Source: Liopterus haemorrhoidalis
Lineage: Eukaryota; Arthropoda; Insecta; Coleoptera; Dytiscidae
Reading direction: 5' to 3'
DNA length: 64,000 bases
Assembly (NCBI GenBank): GCA_963971575.1
Contig: OZ020619.1
Span: 23,194,813 to 23,258,812 of the forward strand
Shown here: piece after piece, positions 1 to 9,923 of the stretch
Layout of the letters: the number at the start of each line of letters is the position of its first letter
Position numbering within the stretch: position 1 is the first letter of the stretch
Position numbers and translations under genes: made by a program
Notes under the pieces: generated by a model
Databases searched by the model: none
The model's input: only the letters and a program-made list of their open reading frames with translations
Told to the model about the DNA's origin: nothing

Positions 1-790
1 TAAAAATTAATATGTAATGGTATACAAATTGTCTATTTATAGTGAAAAAATGCTCCTTTTCACTCCTTCTCCATTTCTTTGCATTTTCTTCATTTAATTG
101 AGAATAGCTTTTTTTTAATTTTTTGGATTTTCTTTACTATTTTTTAATCTGGGAACGGATTAATTAATTTCCCATAAAATATAATGGAAAATTGGGTTTC
201 TAAATACATACTTTTTAAGATACGAACCACAGTCAGGAACAAATTAAGTTTGTAAGTCAAGGTGCCATTGTATTTCAAAATGTGCAACCAAAATCAGTTA
301 TAGATGTTTTCAGACGTGTAAGAGAGTTAATCAAATATAGAAGCTGTTAAAAATATGAGGAATGTTAGCAGTAAACAACGTACTGCTGAACCATAATTTT
401 CTACGTTAAATTATTTAAAAAACTATCTCTGAAATACTGTCTACAATTAAGGAGATAAAAATAAAACACAAGTAAGAGGATTGAAATGTAGACTTTCTTT
501 GTTATTTATATACAAATATATATAAATAACAAACATGATAACAATGATGCTTTAAATATTTTGCAGAAGTCTAATATAATCAATAAATTAGTACATCTTT
601 AAATTCAATTTTGTATTTAATATGTACAAGATAATATTTTAGACATAAAAATTTATATTTTTGATCTAAATAAAAATAGAAAAACTTAATAAAAACTTAG
701 GATATGTATATTTAAGCGTTTGTTTTGGCGCCCCTAACAGCTGGCGCCCTGGGCCTGTGCCCCTGTCGTCTCTGCCTTTCACCGCCACTG
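1..790 (-). mobile_element. hAT-type element (family hAT-A), copy 1, cut by window start
   Basis: The reverse complement starts at 790 with CAGTGGCGGTGAAAGGC and runs out of the window at base 1. It aligns with the element at 52925-57696: both share the GC-rich end (GGGGCACAGGCCCAGGGCG), the AT-rich interior and a distal block near 1-330 that matches 53210-53410 plus 54690-54960. No transposase is visible in this part, so it is probably non-autonomous. The hAT assignment rests on the CAG..CTG end and on the perfect 8-bp duplication around the sister copy. The left end and duplication of this copy lie outside the window. Confidence 0.7.
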
Positions 791-876
791 GATAAATCAC
801 ATATATCTTTTTAATCTATATATAGGTATATTGAGTTGAAGGCACATTAAAAAATTTCTTAGTATTTTGGCTTTAA

Positions 877-1639
877 GGCGGCGCACAACCCTATAGTCCT
901 CAATAGTTTCTTATACAAAACTAATAATTGGAAATAAAATTAATAACAATCTATACATCAAAATTTGCAGTGAATTTTTATCTATCTAATAGGATATTTT
1001 AAATTTTAGAAAAAACTGTTATGTAATTGTAATTAAGCAAATTGCATTATAGGCGCCATCTTGTAAACCAATCGACGCATATTTGTGTACGATTGCGGCA
1101 AATTGTAGCTAAAGCTTCATTCTATAAAAAGATTTTAGCTATTTTGTTCTATTGTGAAAACTACTTATATTATTGTACTTGGTAGTCTATATTTGCCACC
1201 ATCTTGATTCTGCCGCGGTTCTCAAAATAGTTGTAACGGGTAAAAATGATTTAATTCTTGTGAAGAATACGTTTGCCAAGTGGCATTCCATTATCATCAA
1301 GTATAATATTTTTCGACGAGGGTTTTAAACTATAAGTAATCAAGTCGAAAAAAATGTTGACGTATTATTTGAACATTTCTACACAAAACTATATAGGTAA
1401 ATATAAAAGTTATTTGAACCCATAAATAGATTTAAAAAATTATAGAACAATGTTGCTGATGTCAATTATTAAGTTATTGAGCGATAATATTTTTACAATA
1501 AATATTTCTACAATTAAAAATATCCTATTAGATGGATAAAAATTCGGTGCAAAATTTGATGTATAGATTGACATTAATTTTATTTCAGTTTGTTAATTTT
1601 GTATAAGAAATTGGTAACCTCTAGGGGTTATACGCAGCC
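877..1639. mobile_element. TTAA-flanked inverted-repeat element (family TTAA-1), copy 1
   Basis: TTAA occurs at 873-876 and again at 1640-1643. The enclosed 763 bp begin GGCGGCGCACAACCC and end with a diverged inverted copy. Arms of roughly 130-150 bp contain TTTCTTATACAAAACTAA and, on the other side, TTTTGTATAAGAAATTGG. No coding capacity is seen. A TTAA duplication is typical of piggyBac-type cut-and-paste, so this is probably a non-autonomous derivative, though no transposase proves it. It is the unfilled counterpart of the element at about 28597-32007. Confidence 0.65.
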
Positions 1640-2760
1640 TTAATAGCTTTAATATGCTTAGCTGAGACTATTTTGACCTCTTTTAGAATTTGTGTCAGTC
1701 AGTCTGTTTGTCCAAGCAAAACTCAAAAACTTATGTAAGTCCCAAGGAGGATACTTTTTACAATCGTACCCCGCTTCACGACTCCTTCAACGAAAGTATT
1801 TGTAAATCTACTGTTTTAAAGTCAATATTTTTGATGATATTTTATTGAAACGCTTAATTGTTGTTAACGATGCTAAAAACAATCATAAATGCTGAACACT
1901 ATTTTAAAAAAATGTAAAGTGTGAATTTTAACAAATATCAATGTTTTGCAGGTATTTAGTAAGTGATTTAGAACAAATTGTGGGTTATTACAAGAATTAC
2001 TGGTCGAATTCTTATGAAATTTTGATTATAATATTACCACTTCTATGATAGGATACTTTTTACGGGCGTATCTCGCTTAACGAATTCCCACTTTAACGAA
2101 CTATGTTGTAAATGCGCTATTAAAGTACCAAAGTCTATAGGTCAGTCGTTCAATCAACGCAGTTGGTCATTTTGCATCATAACTTCAATGGCAAACTTAG
2201 TGGCGAAAAAATAACTAAATTGACTTTTTTTGCATGTGTATTATAGGCTAATATTGCTCCTCACTCTTTTACTTTGTTCAATAGTCATTTTGAAGATTTA
2301 CAAATTTTAAAAGTGTTTATTTAATATAGGGACATTTGTATTGGTGTCGCTATATAAAAAGATGTTTACATTTAACATTTTATAATACGTTCTGATGTGT
2401 TTTGATACTTGTGTCCACATTTCTACCTTACAGTAATTTCTAAAAACATTTTTTATTTTGTTTGTTCTTTATTTAGCAGTTTTATGTTTAGTTATAAATT
2501 TTCTTATAGATTTCTTATAGATTTTCATTTGATATTATGTGTAGTGCATATTTTTTTAGGTTAAATTCAAAATATTTCTATTTTCTTTTCTTTGATCATA
2601 TTTTCGGATCACATCAGCCCTTTTTATGACTATTTAACCTATTAGAATAGTTTATTTGTTTCTATTCTGTTCTTATTCTTATATTTTCATTTCATTACGA
2701 TACAAGTGACAGCGTACGAATATTACATTCGTTAAATTGATGGTCTGTATACGTACTAAA
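1640..2760. repeat. AT-rich stretch with degenerate repeated blocks
   Basis: No gene is seen. Two related blocks occur at about 1748-1810 and 2050-2115, both reading ATACTTTTTAC then a cGTA(C/T)C(C/T)CGCTT core followed by AACGA-like sequence. A third relative lies near 17695-17735. Bases 1905-1965 resemble the end of repeat family RepB (GTGTGAATTTT, then TTTTGCAGGTATTTAGTAAG). These are probably old decayed repeat termini. Confidence 0.4.
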
Positions 2761-2764
2761 TATG

Positions 2765-2786
2765 ACGTCACAAAATCATGTGACGT
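2765..2786. other. Short palindrome containing TGACGTCA
   Basis: ACGTCAC (2765-2771) and GTGACGT (2780-2786) form a perfect 7-bp inverted repeat with an 8-base spacer. The left arm includes the CREB/ATF-type octamer TGACGTCA at 2763-2770. No neighbouring gene supports a regulatory role, so chance is a fair alternative. Confidence 0.25.
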
Positions 2787-2892
2787 TTCCACTGACGCAA
2801 CTGCACTGATTCGCCGACTGCCCTATATCTTTATATACGTCAGTGAGTTTCTCTCGTACGTAAGAGCCAACGAGAGTACTTTTGACAGGCAA

Positions 2893-3440
2893 GTTACGGG
2901 GGGACATCCTAAAACTAAATCTACATATATCGCGCCTTATTAGTGACAACAGCAAAATCATTTATGACAAAAATAGGTTATAATACGAAAATAAATCTTT
3001 TATTTCTATGTGTATATACATTTTTGCATTTAGATCAATATTTAAGGAGTTACGGGGGACACGCTAAAGCTAAAATTTTGTAATATCTCCCTTAATATTG
3101 CCTTAACAGCAAAAACTGCTTATAATAAGAAAATATATCTTTTTTGTTCTATATACTTTTTCGATTAGTTGAATATTTGAGGAGTTACGGGAATACACCC
3201 TAAAACTAAAATCTTGAAATATCTCACGAATTATTTACTTTACCTCAAAAATGTGTATGGGAACATTTTTTCCCTTCAATGCAGTTTTTAATAAGAATAT
3301 TATTTAGGGGGGTAGGGGAGTGTGGCTAGGGAACGGTTATTTTATGTTCTACTTGAAACTGAAATATCTCACTTAGCATTTACGTTACATCAAAAATGTA
3401 AACTACAAAAATCGTACGAAATAAGATACTCCAGCTTGTG
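2893..3440 (+). repeat. Decayed Helitron-family 3' region with tandem ~135-156 bp units
   Basis: Three diverged units start with GTTACGGG at about 2893, 3049 and 3184. Each continues into a (C)CTAAA(A/G)CTAAA block and an ATATCTC.CTTA block. The end (AAATCGTACGAAATAAGATACTCCAGCTTG, shown here only as key parts TCGTACGA and CTCCAGCTTG) is a mutated version of the hairpin plus CTAG end of the Helitron at 18898-22946. Related fragments lie at 19540-19980, 21300-21385, 22825-22946 and 26270-26420. Confidence 0.5.
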
Positions 3441-4212
3441 ATCAATATAGTTAATGATAGTGTTGATATACAAATTTATGATTACGTTCGAGATCAAAAT
3501 TATCTCATGCATGGAAGATATGACTATGGTCAATGGTCAAATATAGGTACTCCTCACTTAACGACCGAGTTTCGTTTCTACGACTAGGTCTTTAAGCGAA
3601 GTGGTCGACAAGCGTGAAGCTTAATCGTTTTTGTTTATTCTGAATAGGGATGAACAAAACGAATTACACAACACAAAAATTCAATCAGAAAAAATTATAT
3701 GATGTACTAAAAAAATTAAAGTTTATTCAAAAAAAAAGATATACATATTAACATTTTAGTCATCGAATCCCTTTAATCCAATGGTTCTTAAACTTTGGGT
3801 CGTAAAACATATTTCTTGGGTCGCGCAGAGTTGAACAAAAAGTTAGTAATATACCAAATAATGAGTAATACACACGCCACTGCTTTGCGTGCGCTCAGAC
3901 TCGGTAAGCTCTCTGTCACAAAGAGTATTATTGTTCAAAGAGTATTATTATCATTACGGACAGAAATCATAATATTTTTGAGAGAAAAGAAACACCCATT
4001 AGCATCTAAATTCTCCGAGTTGAAGTGGATTACTCAAGTTGCTTATTTGTCACATATTTTATTTGAAATAAATAATCTAAATACGTCTATGCAAGGACGT
4101 AATCATACTATTATTGAATTAACTGAAAAAATTACATGTTTTAAAAATAAACTCAAATTATGGAGAAATAAGGGGAAAAAACAAAAGAAACTTGCTTCAT
4201 TCCCGACTCTTA

Positions 4213-5685
4213 TAGTCCGAGAGCTAGCAACGTTTTCGAGAAAGAATTTTAGGTCGGCTGGTTTTTCGATATTTCTCTTTCTTATTGAAGTTAGGTAGGG
4301 ATGCGGTACGTCTGGCACCTGGGAGCGGTTGCGTTTATCTGTGTGCATCTCGCCTGTACAGGTAAAAAGTGGATATTTTGAAATCAATTTAAGACATTTT
4401 TTTTTTTATATAATGTTCTATGTCTTTTTAGCATTATAAATTTATAGTTGCCAGACAGTTTCGTTGTTGCTAACATTGCGCCAGATCTAATTTAAGTAAT
4501 TAAAAAATAATAATTTTCAAACCATTTTAGTATAGCTGTAATTTTAATATGATATAGTTCTGTAATCGAAGAATACAATATTAATTTGCCAGACGGAAAT
4601 TCCGTTGTTTAACTAGGAACCAGACCAATTTAAGTCCCTGGGATAATAGGTAAGTTAGAAGAGTGTGGCAGCTTATTCGTTGGTTGCGTGAGAGAGATAG
4701 CTGCAACAGAGGGCGTTAGAGAGAGACAGGTTATATAGGTTAGAATTTTAGAATAGTTTCATAAAAAAATAGAGCAGAATAATAATTAAAGTAAAATGAG
4801 ATGAGAAAAACTGATAAAAAATATTATTAGCAAAATAAAACAAATCATTTATTTTAAATATGCAGGAAATGAAACATAAAATGTAATTCAGTATTTTTAT
4901 TGAATAATTCTGTCACAATAAAATGTCAGTATCATCGTCACTGCTATCATCGTTATCACTCCTTATATCATTACTATTATTGTATTCAGATGTATCGTCA
5001 TTTTCTAGGACCTGAGTATCTGTAAAAAAAATTTAAAAAAAAAAAAAAAATTAAAAAATTAAATTAAATTATTATTATTTTACCACTTTTGTCTGAACAA
5101 AAAACACATTTTTCTTTTTCCTCACTCATCACGATAAAATTCTGCTTTATTTTATTTTATAAAAACAAGCAAACATAAACACTCATGTGGTCGACGCCAA
5201 CTTAAAAAATAGCAGCTGTGATTGTTTTACTGTTATCTCTTCTAACTCACCTATTCTCCCCGGGACTTCAGTGGATCTGGTTCCTAATAAAACAACGGAA
5301 TTTCCGTCTGGCAAATTAATATTGTATTCTTTGATTACAGAACTAGATTCTATTAAAATTACAGCTATACTAAAATGGTTTGAAAAATATTATTTTTTAA
5401 ATACTTAAATTAGATCTGGCGCAATGTTAGCAACAACGAAACTGTCTGGCAACTATAAATTTATAATGCTAAAAAGACAGAAAATTATATAAAAAAAAAA
5501 TGTCTTAAAATTAGTTCAAAATATCCACTTTTTACCTGTACAGGCGAGATGCGCACAGGTAAACGCAACCGCTCCCAGGTGCCAGACGTACCGCATCCCT
5601 ACCTAACTTCAATAAGAAAGGGAAATATCGAAAAACCAACCGACCTAAAATAAACTTTTTTGTGACGTTGTTAGCTCTTAGACTA
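4213..5685. mobile_element. TTA-flanked long-TIR element nested in hAT transposase (Harbinger-like)
   Basis: Inverted repeats of about 400 bp: the left begins TAGTCCGAGAGCTAGCAACG and the right, inverted, TAGTCTAAGAGCTAACAACG. Shared inner blocks include GGATGCGGTACGTCTGGCAC and its complement near 5590. TTA flanks both sides (4210-4212 and 5686-5688), and the host hAT frame is restored when one TTA is kept. A 3-bp TTA/TWA duplication is the PIF/Harbinger signature, but no Harbinger transposase is seen inside. The unique core (about 4640-5280) holds one small spliced reading frame. Confidence 0.75.
4913..5129 (-). CDS. Small two-exon acidic protein in nested element (unrecognised)
   Basis: Reading down the minus strand: ATG at 5129, exon 1 5129-5084 (MSEEKEKCVFCSDKS), GT donor at 5083-5082, a 64-base intron rich in A/T with a polypyrimidine stretch, AG acceptor at 5021-5020, exon 2 5019-4913 ending in TGA. 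The predicted product is 50 residues with a C-terminal acidic run (SDNDDSSDDDTDILL). The CxxC in exon 1 could be half of a zinc knuckle. It could be the start and end of a larger deleted element gene joined by internal deletion. No function is recognised. The intron call rests only on consensus ends and the open frame across the junction. Confidence 0.4.
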
Positions 5686-6550
5686 TTAATTTACTTCTTG
5701 AAGACAGTAATATTGATACCACAGATTTTGAAATACAGAAAATTATTTTTAAACATTTAAAAAAACTAATAGCAGACTTTGATCGATATTTCCCAGCCGA
5801 CGATATTTTCAAATTGGGTTCGAATGCCATTTAATTTTGATGTAAGTGATTTGCGTGAAGGATTTGTTAATATTGATCAATTTCAAAAACAATTAATAGA
5901 AGTAGAAAGTGACCAAGCACTTTGATACAATTTCGACAAAAACACTGGATCTGTATGCTTTCTGGCTAAAATAAAATATATGTGCGAAGCTGTTTTTTCG
6001 GCTCTGTGTGTGATCAAAAACAAATACCGGAACAAGTAACATCCTGAAATAGATATAAGGTGCTCCTTGTCAAGCATTCGACCGAAGTTGGAAGATCTTT
6101 CTAAATGTATTCATGCACAAGGTTCTTATTAAAAAGGTACTATTTGCATTTAAAATGTAAAAAACTTAACATATGTATTGATATTTATTATTATTATTAT
6201 TTTTTTTTTATGATCAAGTTAAAACTAAATATTTTACTACATTTATTTTCAGTTAGTTATAATATATTTTAATTTGATCAATAAAAATTATTATAAAACA
6301 CGGGCTTATTCATTAAATTTCCTAAAGTACTTTCCCAGCAAACATTTTTATACGGGCCAGTACTGGTAAAGTACATACTCCCCGGCATTGAAAGTAATGG
6401 GCCAGTGCTGGCATTTCGTACTGGGCCAGTACCCCGGTGTCCCGTGGCCCTTATCTGGCCCATTGATGTATCAGTTGCTGGCCCAGCAACGGTAAAGTGC
6501 CTTGAAAGTAATGGGTCAGTGCTGGCATTTTGCAAAATAAATACTCTTTT

Positions 6551-6716
6551 GGCCATTTTCACCATCGTTGAATAAATTTATTTAACAAATAAAGTTGACA
6601 ATATCGTATCGGTTTTAAACTATTAATGAAGAAATTAACATTGCTGTCAATAGAATGATGCGATATTGTTAACTTAAGTTGTTAAATAAATTTATTCAAC
6701 GATGGTAAAACTGGCC
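6551..6716. mobile_element. Palindromic mini-element (GGCCATTTTCACC ends)
   Basis: Arms of about 60 bp: the left contains CATCGTTGAATAAATTTATT and the right its complement AATAAATTTATTCAACGATG. Both ends read GGCC(A/-)..TTTT.CCATCG. It has no coding capacity and is a fold-back MITE or an internal secondary structure of the surrounding element. The small size and strong arm match favour an independent insertion. Confidence 0.5.
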
Positions 6717-6840
6717 GATTGTAAATTGTATTAACAGTTATAATTTATTGATTTATTTATAAATATTAAATAAATATAATTTCAGGAATAACAGGAATTA
6801 GTTTATTTAATTTATTAATTTAATGAAGAATTTTAAGAAA

Positions 6841-6965
6841 ATGGTTTTCTGCCATTTCGGCCAAACCAATTGCATCCTAAAGATAAGGGGTGACTAATAA
6901 TTTTCGCCAATATTCGTCTTGTATTATCTACCACATCTTTCCCACCTGACTTGAAGAGTGCCAAC
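6841..6965 (-). pseudogene. DUF4806-like domain fragment
   Basis: The minus strand reads LALFKSGGKDVVDNTRRI, then LAKIISHPLSLGCNWFGR and NGRKPF in one frame, preceded by an AG acceptor-like site (TTTCTTTAG at about 6965-6973). The pattern GG.D...NTRR.L..II....A..(F)N(W).GR...K.AF is what I recall for the DUF4806 domain found in many insect proteins. Only this exon-sized piece is seen; the stop follows at about 6840. It lies inside the CCCAGCAAACATTT element, so it is probably a fragment of that element's own gene. Recognition is from memory and moderate. Confidence 0.45.
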
Positions 6966-7781
6966 CTAAAGAAATCATACTTGTTAAAATAAATTCAATA
7001 ATCAAATTTTATAAGCATTAATGCTATAAGCTGTTCACTTTTGTAAGAACAAACTAGATCTGGTTATTTTGGTGATTTTTATAGTGTATTACTGACTTTT
7101 AGAAACTTGGTTAATTTGTAAAAAAAGCTTTACAGTTTTGGATTAAGTTTGTATTATGTTAGGTTGGTATTATATTTACAAAATATTTAAGATGTCACTA
7201 TTCAAAATGAAATATGACAAATTATATTTTTTAAATGACATATTTATAATCTTGTAACAGATTTATTAATAATTGAAAATTTTATTACATGAAAAAAACT
7301 ATGATTGAACTAAACTAAAAATTAAACAATTTAACATGAAATAGTTTGTGTAAACTACGTCCTTAAATCTAACAACACACACACAAATCACAATAAAAAA
7401 CTGTATAATGTTCACAAAACAATAACTATCAAATACACTTCTTGACAAACTGTCCACTAACACGTATCAACTTGTACTGGCCCTCGAGGGGGTACTGGCC
7501 GTTAGGGCGTTTTATGACTAAGAACAATCAGACTTTTCAAATTATTACATTCAAAAAAAGTTTAGTTTTAAGTAAAAAGTATAAAAATGTTTGCTTGGAT
7601 TAATACAAATAAGGAGTGCTTATAAAATGGTGGTAAAGTACTTCGTATAGGCGGAATGCGAAATACAAATGTGAAGTACATTATTAATACTGGCGTTGCA
7701 CTTACTTTTGGTGCCAGCAGTAAAAGCAGTTTGCCGGCATTCGGCCGTTAGTTAAATGTTTGCTGGGTTTATTTATCTTTA

Positions 7782-7814
<33 letters not shown>

Positions 7815-8237
7815 TCATGTGATTTAAAAAAAAGTCATTATTGTAAAATTGAAGATTTTGAAAAGTAATGAAAAATTGGCTTTTTTTGGGTCGCGACATG
7901 AACATATTTGTCAAATTTGGGTCGCGGCTTAAAAAGGTTAAGAACCACTGTTTTAAGCAACCGGAATTATTAAGTGTATTTGACGTTTAAGCTTTGTTTT
8001 ATTCTTAAACTTGGTCGGTTTATGAAGAGAATGCTACAGTAAATTTGACCAGTTCAGTGCATCTCCGAGATGGTCGTAAGTCCGAACGGTCGTTAAACAG
8101 GTAGGTCATTAAGTGAAGAGTACATGAATAGGACTTTTTAAAGATTTCGGTTGAGAAAGAAAACAATGGATAATATTATAATACAGCACATTGCGCACAA
8201 TTTACGACATAAAACAGACAGATAGATATTAATATTA

Positions 8238-8860
8238 AAAAATCAGCTGTGGCCGCCACAGGACCGACCACCATCACAAAGTACTTGTATAAAATACATT
8301 CTAGCAGCAGAGTAGAAATAGCTTGGCCTAATATTTTCTAACAAAGATATTATTTATCATGACCATGGAAACGTTACATATAAGAAAAAATACATACTAG
8401 ATAATAGATACTCAAAAAAATTTCATTTTATCAAAAAATGTCTCAAATAAAGTTATTGCATTTATAGCAACTTTTGTTAAATAATTTTTTTCGAAATATT
8501 TTCTGTTGCTAAATATTCGCAAAAATCTTAAAATCGACACGAGTAAACTCCCATTTCTAGTCAATCAATTTTTACCAAAAGTTGATCAATTCGTGCCATT
8601 GATATCAAAAGCTTAAATATGCAGTTTCATAAAAATCCTTTTAGCCGAATTTGCTCTGGACGTGTACACGGACAGACAGACAGGCAGACGGACTGACGGA
8701 CGGACGGACGGACGGACGGACGGACGGACGGACGGACGGACAGACAGACCGACAGACATCATGCTAAAAATAGTCAAAACGTTAAGTAGGGACCTCAATT
8801 CGTGGAGATCCATCGAAATCTCGAAATGTTAAAATCGGTATGATAACAATACCTCGCTTA
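8238..8860 (-). repeat. RepA interspersed repeat, copy 1 (main part)
   Basis: Reverse-oriented copy of an approximately 0.49-kb repeat also found at 10126-10617 and 18937-19390. Diagnostic blocks are ACAGGACCGACCACCATCAC, TTTTAGCCGAATTTGCTCTG and a GACG/GACA microsatellite. This copy is longer because it has an extra stretch at about 8290-8400. Its terminal 29 bases are displaced to 9769-9797 by a Harbinger insertion. No protein is encoded. Confidence 0.7.
8694..8757. repeat. (GACG)n/(GACA)n microsatellite
   Basis: About eleven perfect GACG tetramers followed by GACA-type units, inside RepA copy 1. The equivalent positions in the other RepA copies (10270-10300 and 19065-19080) are much shorter, so this tract has expanded here. 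Confidence 0.85.
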
Positions 8861-9158
8861 AACCCCCCCATACATGCAGGCAGCGATGCAAGCATCGAGG
8901 CACGAGTAACGCGATGCAAGCATCATTGTGTGTACGGTGGGCTCTGTGATGCCGCATCACTGATATCGTGAATCGATGCATGCATCGGCATCACGACAAC
9001 GTCGGAAAGCCGCGATGCCGCATCACTGATGCCGACTGCATGTTTCAACGTGTGTAGGCTTACATCAATATTTGTTTACAATTTTAGTTGTTTTTTTTTT
9101 TGCTACAGCAGGGATATTGTCAAGCTTATATAACCTATATATAAATTATAACCATACA

Positions 9159-9312
9159 ATGAATGATAAAGACAATAGGGATTTTTGAGAAACGTTTATC
9201 AACATGTACCCATTACATGAATGTTTGTGGAACAATAAATGTTCCAACTATACAAATAAAAATTTAAGAAATGATGCTCTGATGAAATTACTGGATAAAA
9301 AATTGCTGTAGA
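9159..9312 (+). pseudogene. MADF (Myb/SANT-like) domain fragment of Harbinger
   Basis: From ATG 9159 the frame reads MNDKDNRDF, a TGA, then ETFINMYPLHECLWNNKC and SNYTNKNLRNDALMKLLDKK before TAG at 9310-9312. The pattern FI..Y..HECLWN..C..Y.NK..R..A is the start of a MADF domain as in Adf-1-like proteins. Harbinger elements usually encode such a DNA-binding partner for their transposase. One internal stop and a truncation after about 50 residues make it non-functional. Neighbour: the transposase fragment runs in the opposite direction immediately downstream. Confidence 0.6.
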
Positions 9313-9313
9313 A

Positions 9314-9545
9314 AATTTCATTTCTTCATAGCTATTTCCAGTTGCCAAGAATCTCAAAGTTGCGGATAATCTTTGTTCTGCGCTAAATGCCGCGGGTGTA
9401 TATCGGCCTCATTTTTAAATAATTGTAATAATCTTTTGGTTCATTTATTCTTAATTCACTCAACAACCGGCAATTATATTTTTATCATTAAGCCAATTTT
9501 TATACCACTTTCTTTTTGGCTTCTTTGATTTTTTTAAGGGACACA
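9314..9545 (-). pseudogene. Harbinger transposase N-terminal fragment
   Basis: The minus strand reads KRKWYKNWLNDKN, several stops, then AAFSAEQRLSATLRFLATGN followed by SYEEMKF. The phrase (EE/AEQ)RL..TLRFLATG.SY is the hallmark of the N-terminal region of PIF/Harbinger nucleases before the DDE core. The DDE core itself is absent, lost in the internal deletion. It is convergent with the MADF fragment, a common two-gene arrangement in this superfamily. Confidence 0.65.
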
Positions 9546-9768
9546 CCAATTAAGGCAATTACGATGGTAAATCACTATTCATGTTTATATTGTATTCTAA
9601 ACAGGTGACAATGAAACAAACGTCGAGCTGTATGCTAAACAAAGTTGTGTTCTACCGTCGACTCATGTTTTGCATCGATGCATGCATCAGTAGTGTGTGT
9701 CCAACAGTCAGTGATGCCTGGTTTATGATGCCGTGAATCGATGCATGCCTCAAAGTGTATGGGGTTTT

Positions 9769-9797
9769 TTATATATGTTGGCGGTCGGTAAAAAACA
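9769..9797 (-). repeat. RepA copy 1, displaced terminal piece
   Basis: TTATATATGTTGGCGGTCGG and the bases after it complete the RepA end seen at 10126 (inverted). It was separated from 8238-8860 by the Harbinger insertion. Confidence 0.65.
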
Positions 9798-9923
9798 CGA
9801 CTGCCATGACGACATCGTAAAAACTGCAAGAAATCAGTTTATGAGAGGAATATTGGACCAAATTACTCTGAGGATAATGATAATTTATTTATTATTATTA
9901 TTATGAGTAATAATACTCTAAAC

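Larger units (their letters stand above)
3861..6132 (+). pseudogene. hAT transposase pseudogene, GTF2IRD2/ZBED5-like, interrupted
   Basis: Left part (about 3950-4212): RTEIIIFLREKKHPLASKF, then ITQVAYLSHILFEINNLN and a KLKLWRNK block ending ASFPTL, characteristic of animal ZBED5/GTF2IRD2-type hAT proteins. Right part (5689-6132): LLLEDSNIDTTDFEIQ, FPADDIF, and after a frameshift the C-terminal dimerisation region (YMCEAVFSALCVIKNKYRN). Removing 4213-5685 with one copy of TTA joins the parts in frame as FPTL-N-LLLED. Other damage: a stop after the FKLGSNAI segment, a stop in the SDQAL region, and a deletion between VCFWLK and YMCEAVF. The N-terminal BED finger is missing. It is certainly inactive. 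Confidence 0.8.
6334..7767. mobile_element. CCCAGCAAACATTT-ended element nested in hAT
   Basis: Perfect 14-bp terminal inverted repeats CCCAGCAAACATTT (6334-6347) and the complement ending at 7767. The left subterminal region has repeated GGGCCAGTGCTGGCATTT-like motifs, and the right has related GTACTGGCC blocks near 7475 and 7490. TTT flanks both sides, too short and too AT-rich to be a convincing duplication. It contains a DUF4806-like fragment on the minus strand (6841-6965) and a smaller palindrome (6551-6716). Superfamily unknown. Confidence 0.65.
3779..7950 (+). mobile_element. hAT element (ZBED5-like) with 8-bp target duplication
   Basis: Terminal repeats are CAATGGTTCTTAAACTTTGG at 3779 and, inverted, CAGTGGTTCTTAACCTTTTT ending at 7950. 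Both ends carry GGGTCG(C) subterminal motifs. The flanks CTTTAATC (3771-3778) and TTTTAAGC (7951-7958) match at 6 of 8 positions, consistent with an old 8-bp duplication. It carries a broken ZBED-type transposase gene and two large nested elements (4213-5685 and 6334-7767). It sits inside the Tigger-like shell. Confidence 0.8.
3547..8123. mobile_element. Tigger/pogo-like non-autonomous element (outer shell of nest)
   Basis: The left end GTACTCCTCACTTAACGACC at 3547 is matched by the inverted right end GTACTCTTCACTTAATGACC at 8123. Both subterminal regions carry further CTTAACGAC-like motifs, as in Tigger termini. Only about 230 bp on the left and 170 bp on the right belong to this element, and the rest is later insertions. 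A TA target duplication is expected but not clearly preserved. No own coding sequence remains. Confidence 0.55.
8861..9768. mobile_element. PIF/Harbinger element, internally deleted, TTA duplication
   Basis: It interrupts RepA copy 1. TTA sits at 8858-8860 and 9769-9771, and the uninterrupted RepA copies have a single TTA at the matching point. Ends read AACCCCCCCATACATGC (left) and inverted AAAACCCCATACACTTTG (right). Subterminal regions are packed with GATGC/GCATC motifs (for example ATCGATGCATGCATCGGCAT). It carries the two gene types expected for Harbinger, a MADF/Myb-like DNA-binding protein (plus) and a DDE transposase (minus), both as fragments. Confidence 0.8.

Noticed and set aside
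3795..3950. Upstream start of the hAT frame (MGRKTYFLGRAELNKK)
   Set aside because: This part is the hAT terminal region (GGGTCGTAAAAC), not coding; family similarity begins near RTEIIIFLREKKHP.
8613..8813. Minus-strand open frame rich in SVRP repeats
   Set aside because: It is the translation of the GACG microsatellite in RepA; no domain and not present in the other RepA copies.
8861..9060. GATGC-rich repeats as a possible CRISPR array
   Set aside because: Spacing is irregular, repeats are short and palindromic, and they form Harbinger subterminal repeats in a eukaryotic context.
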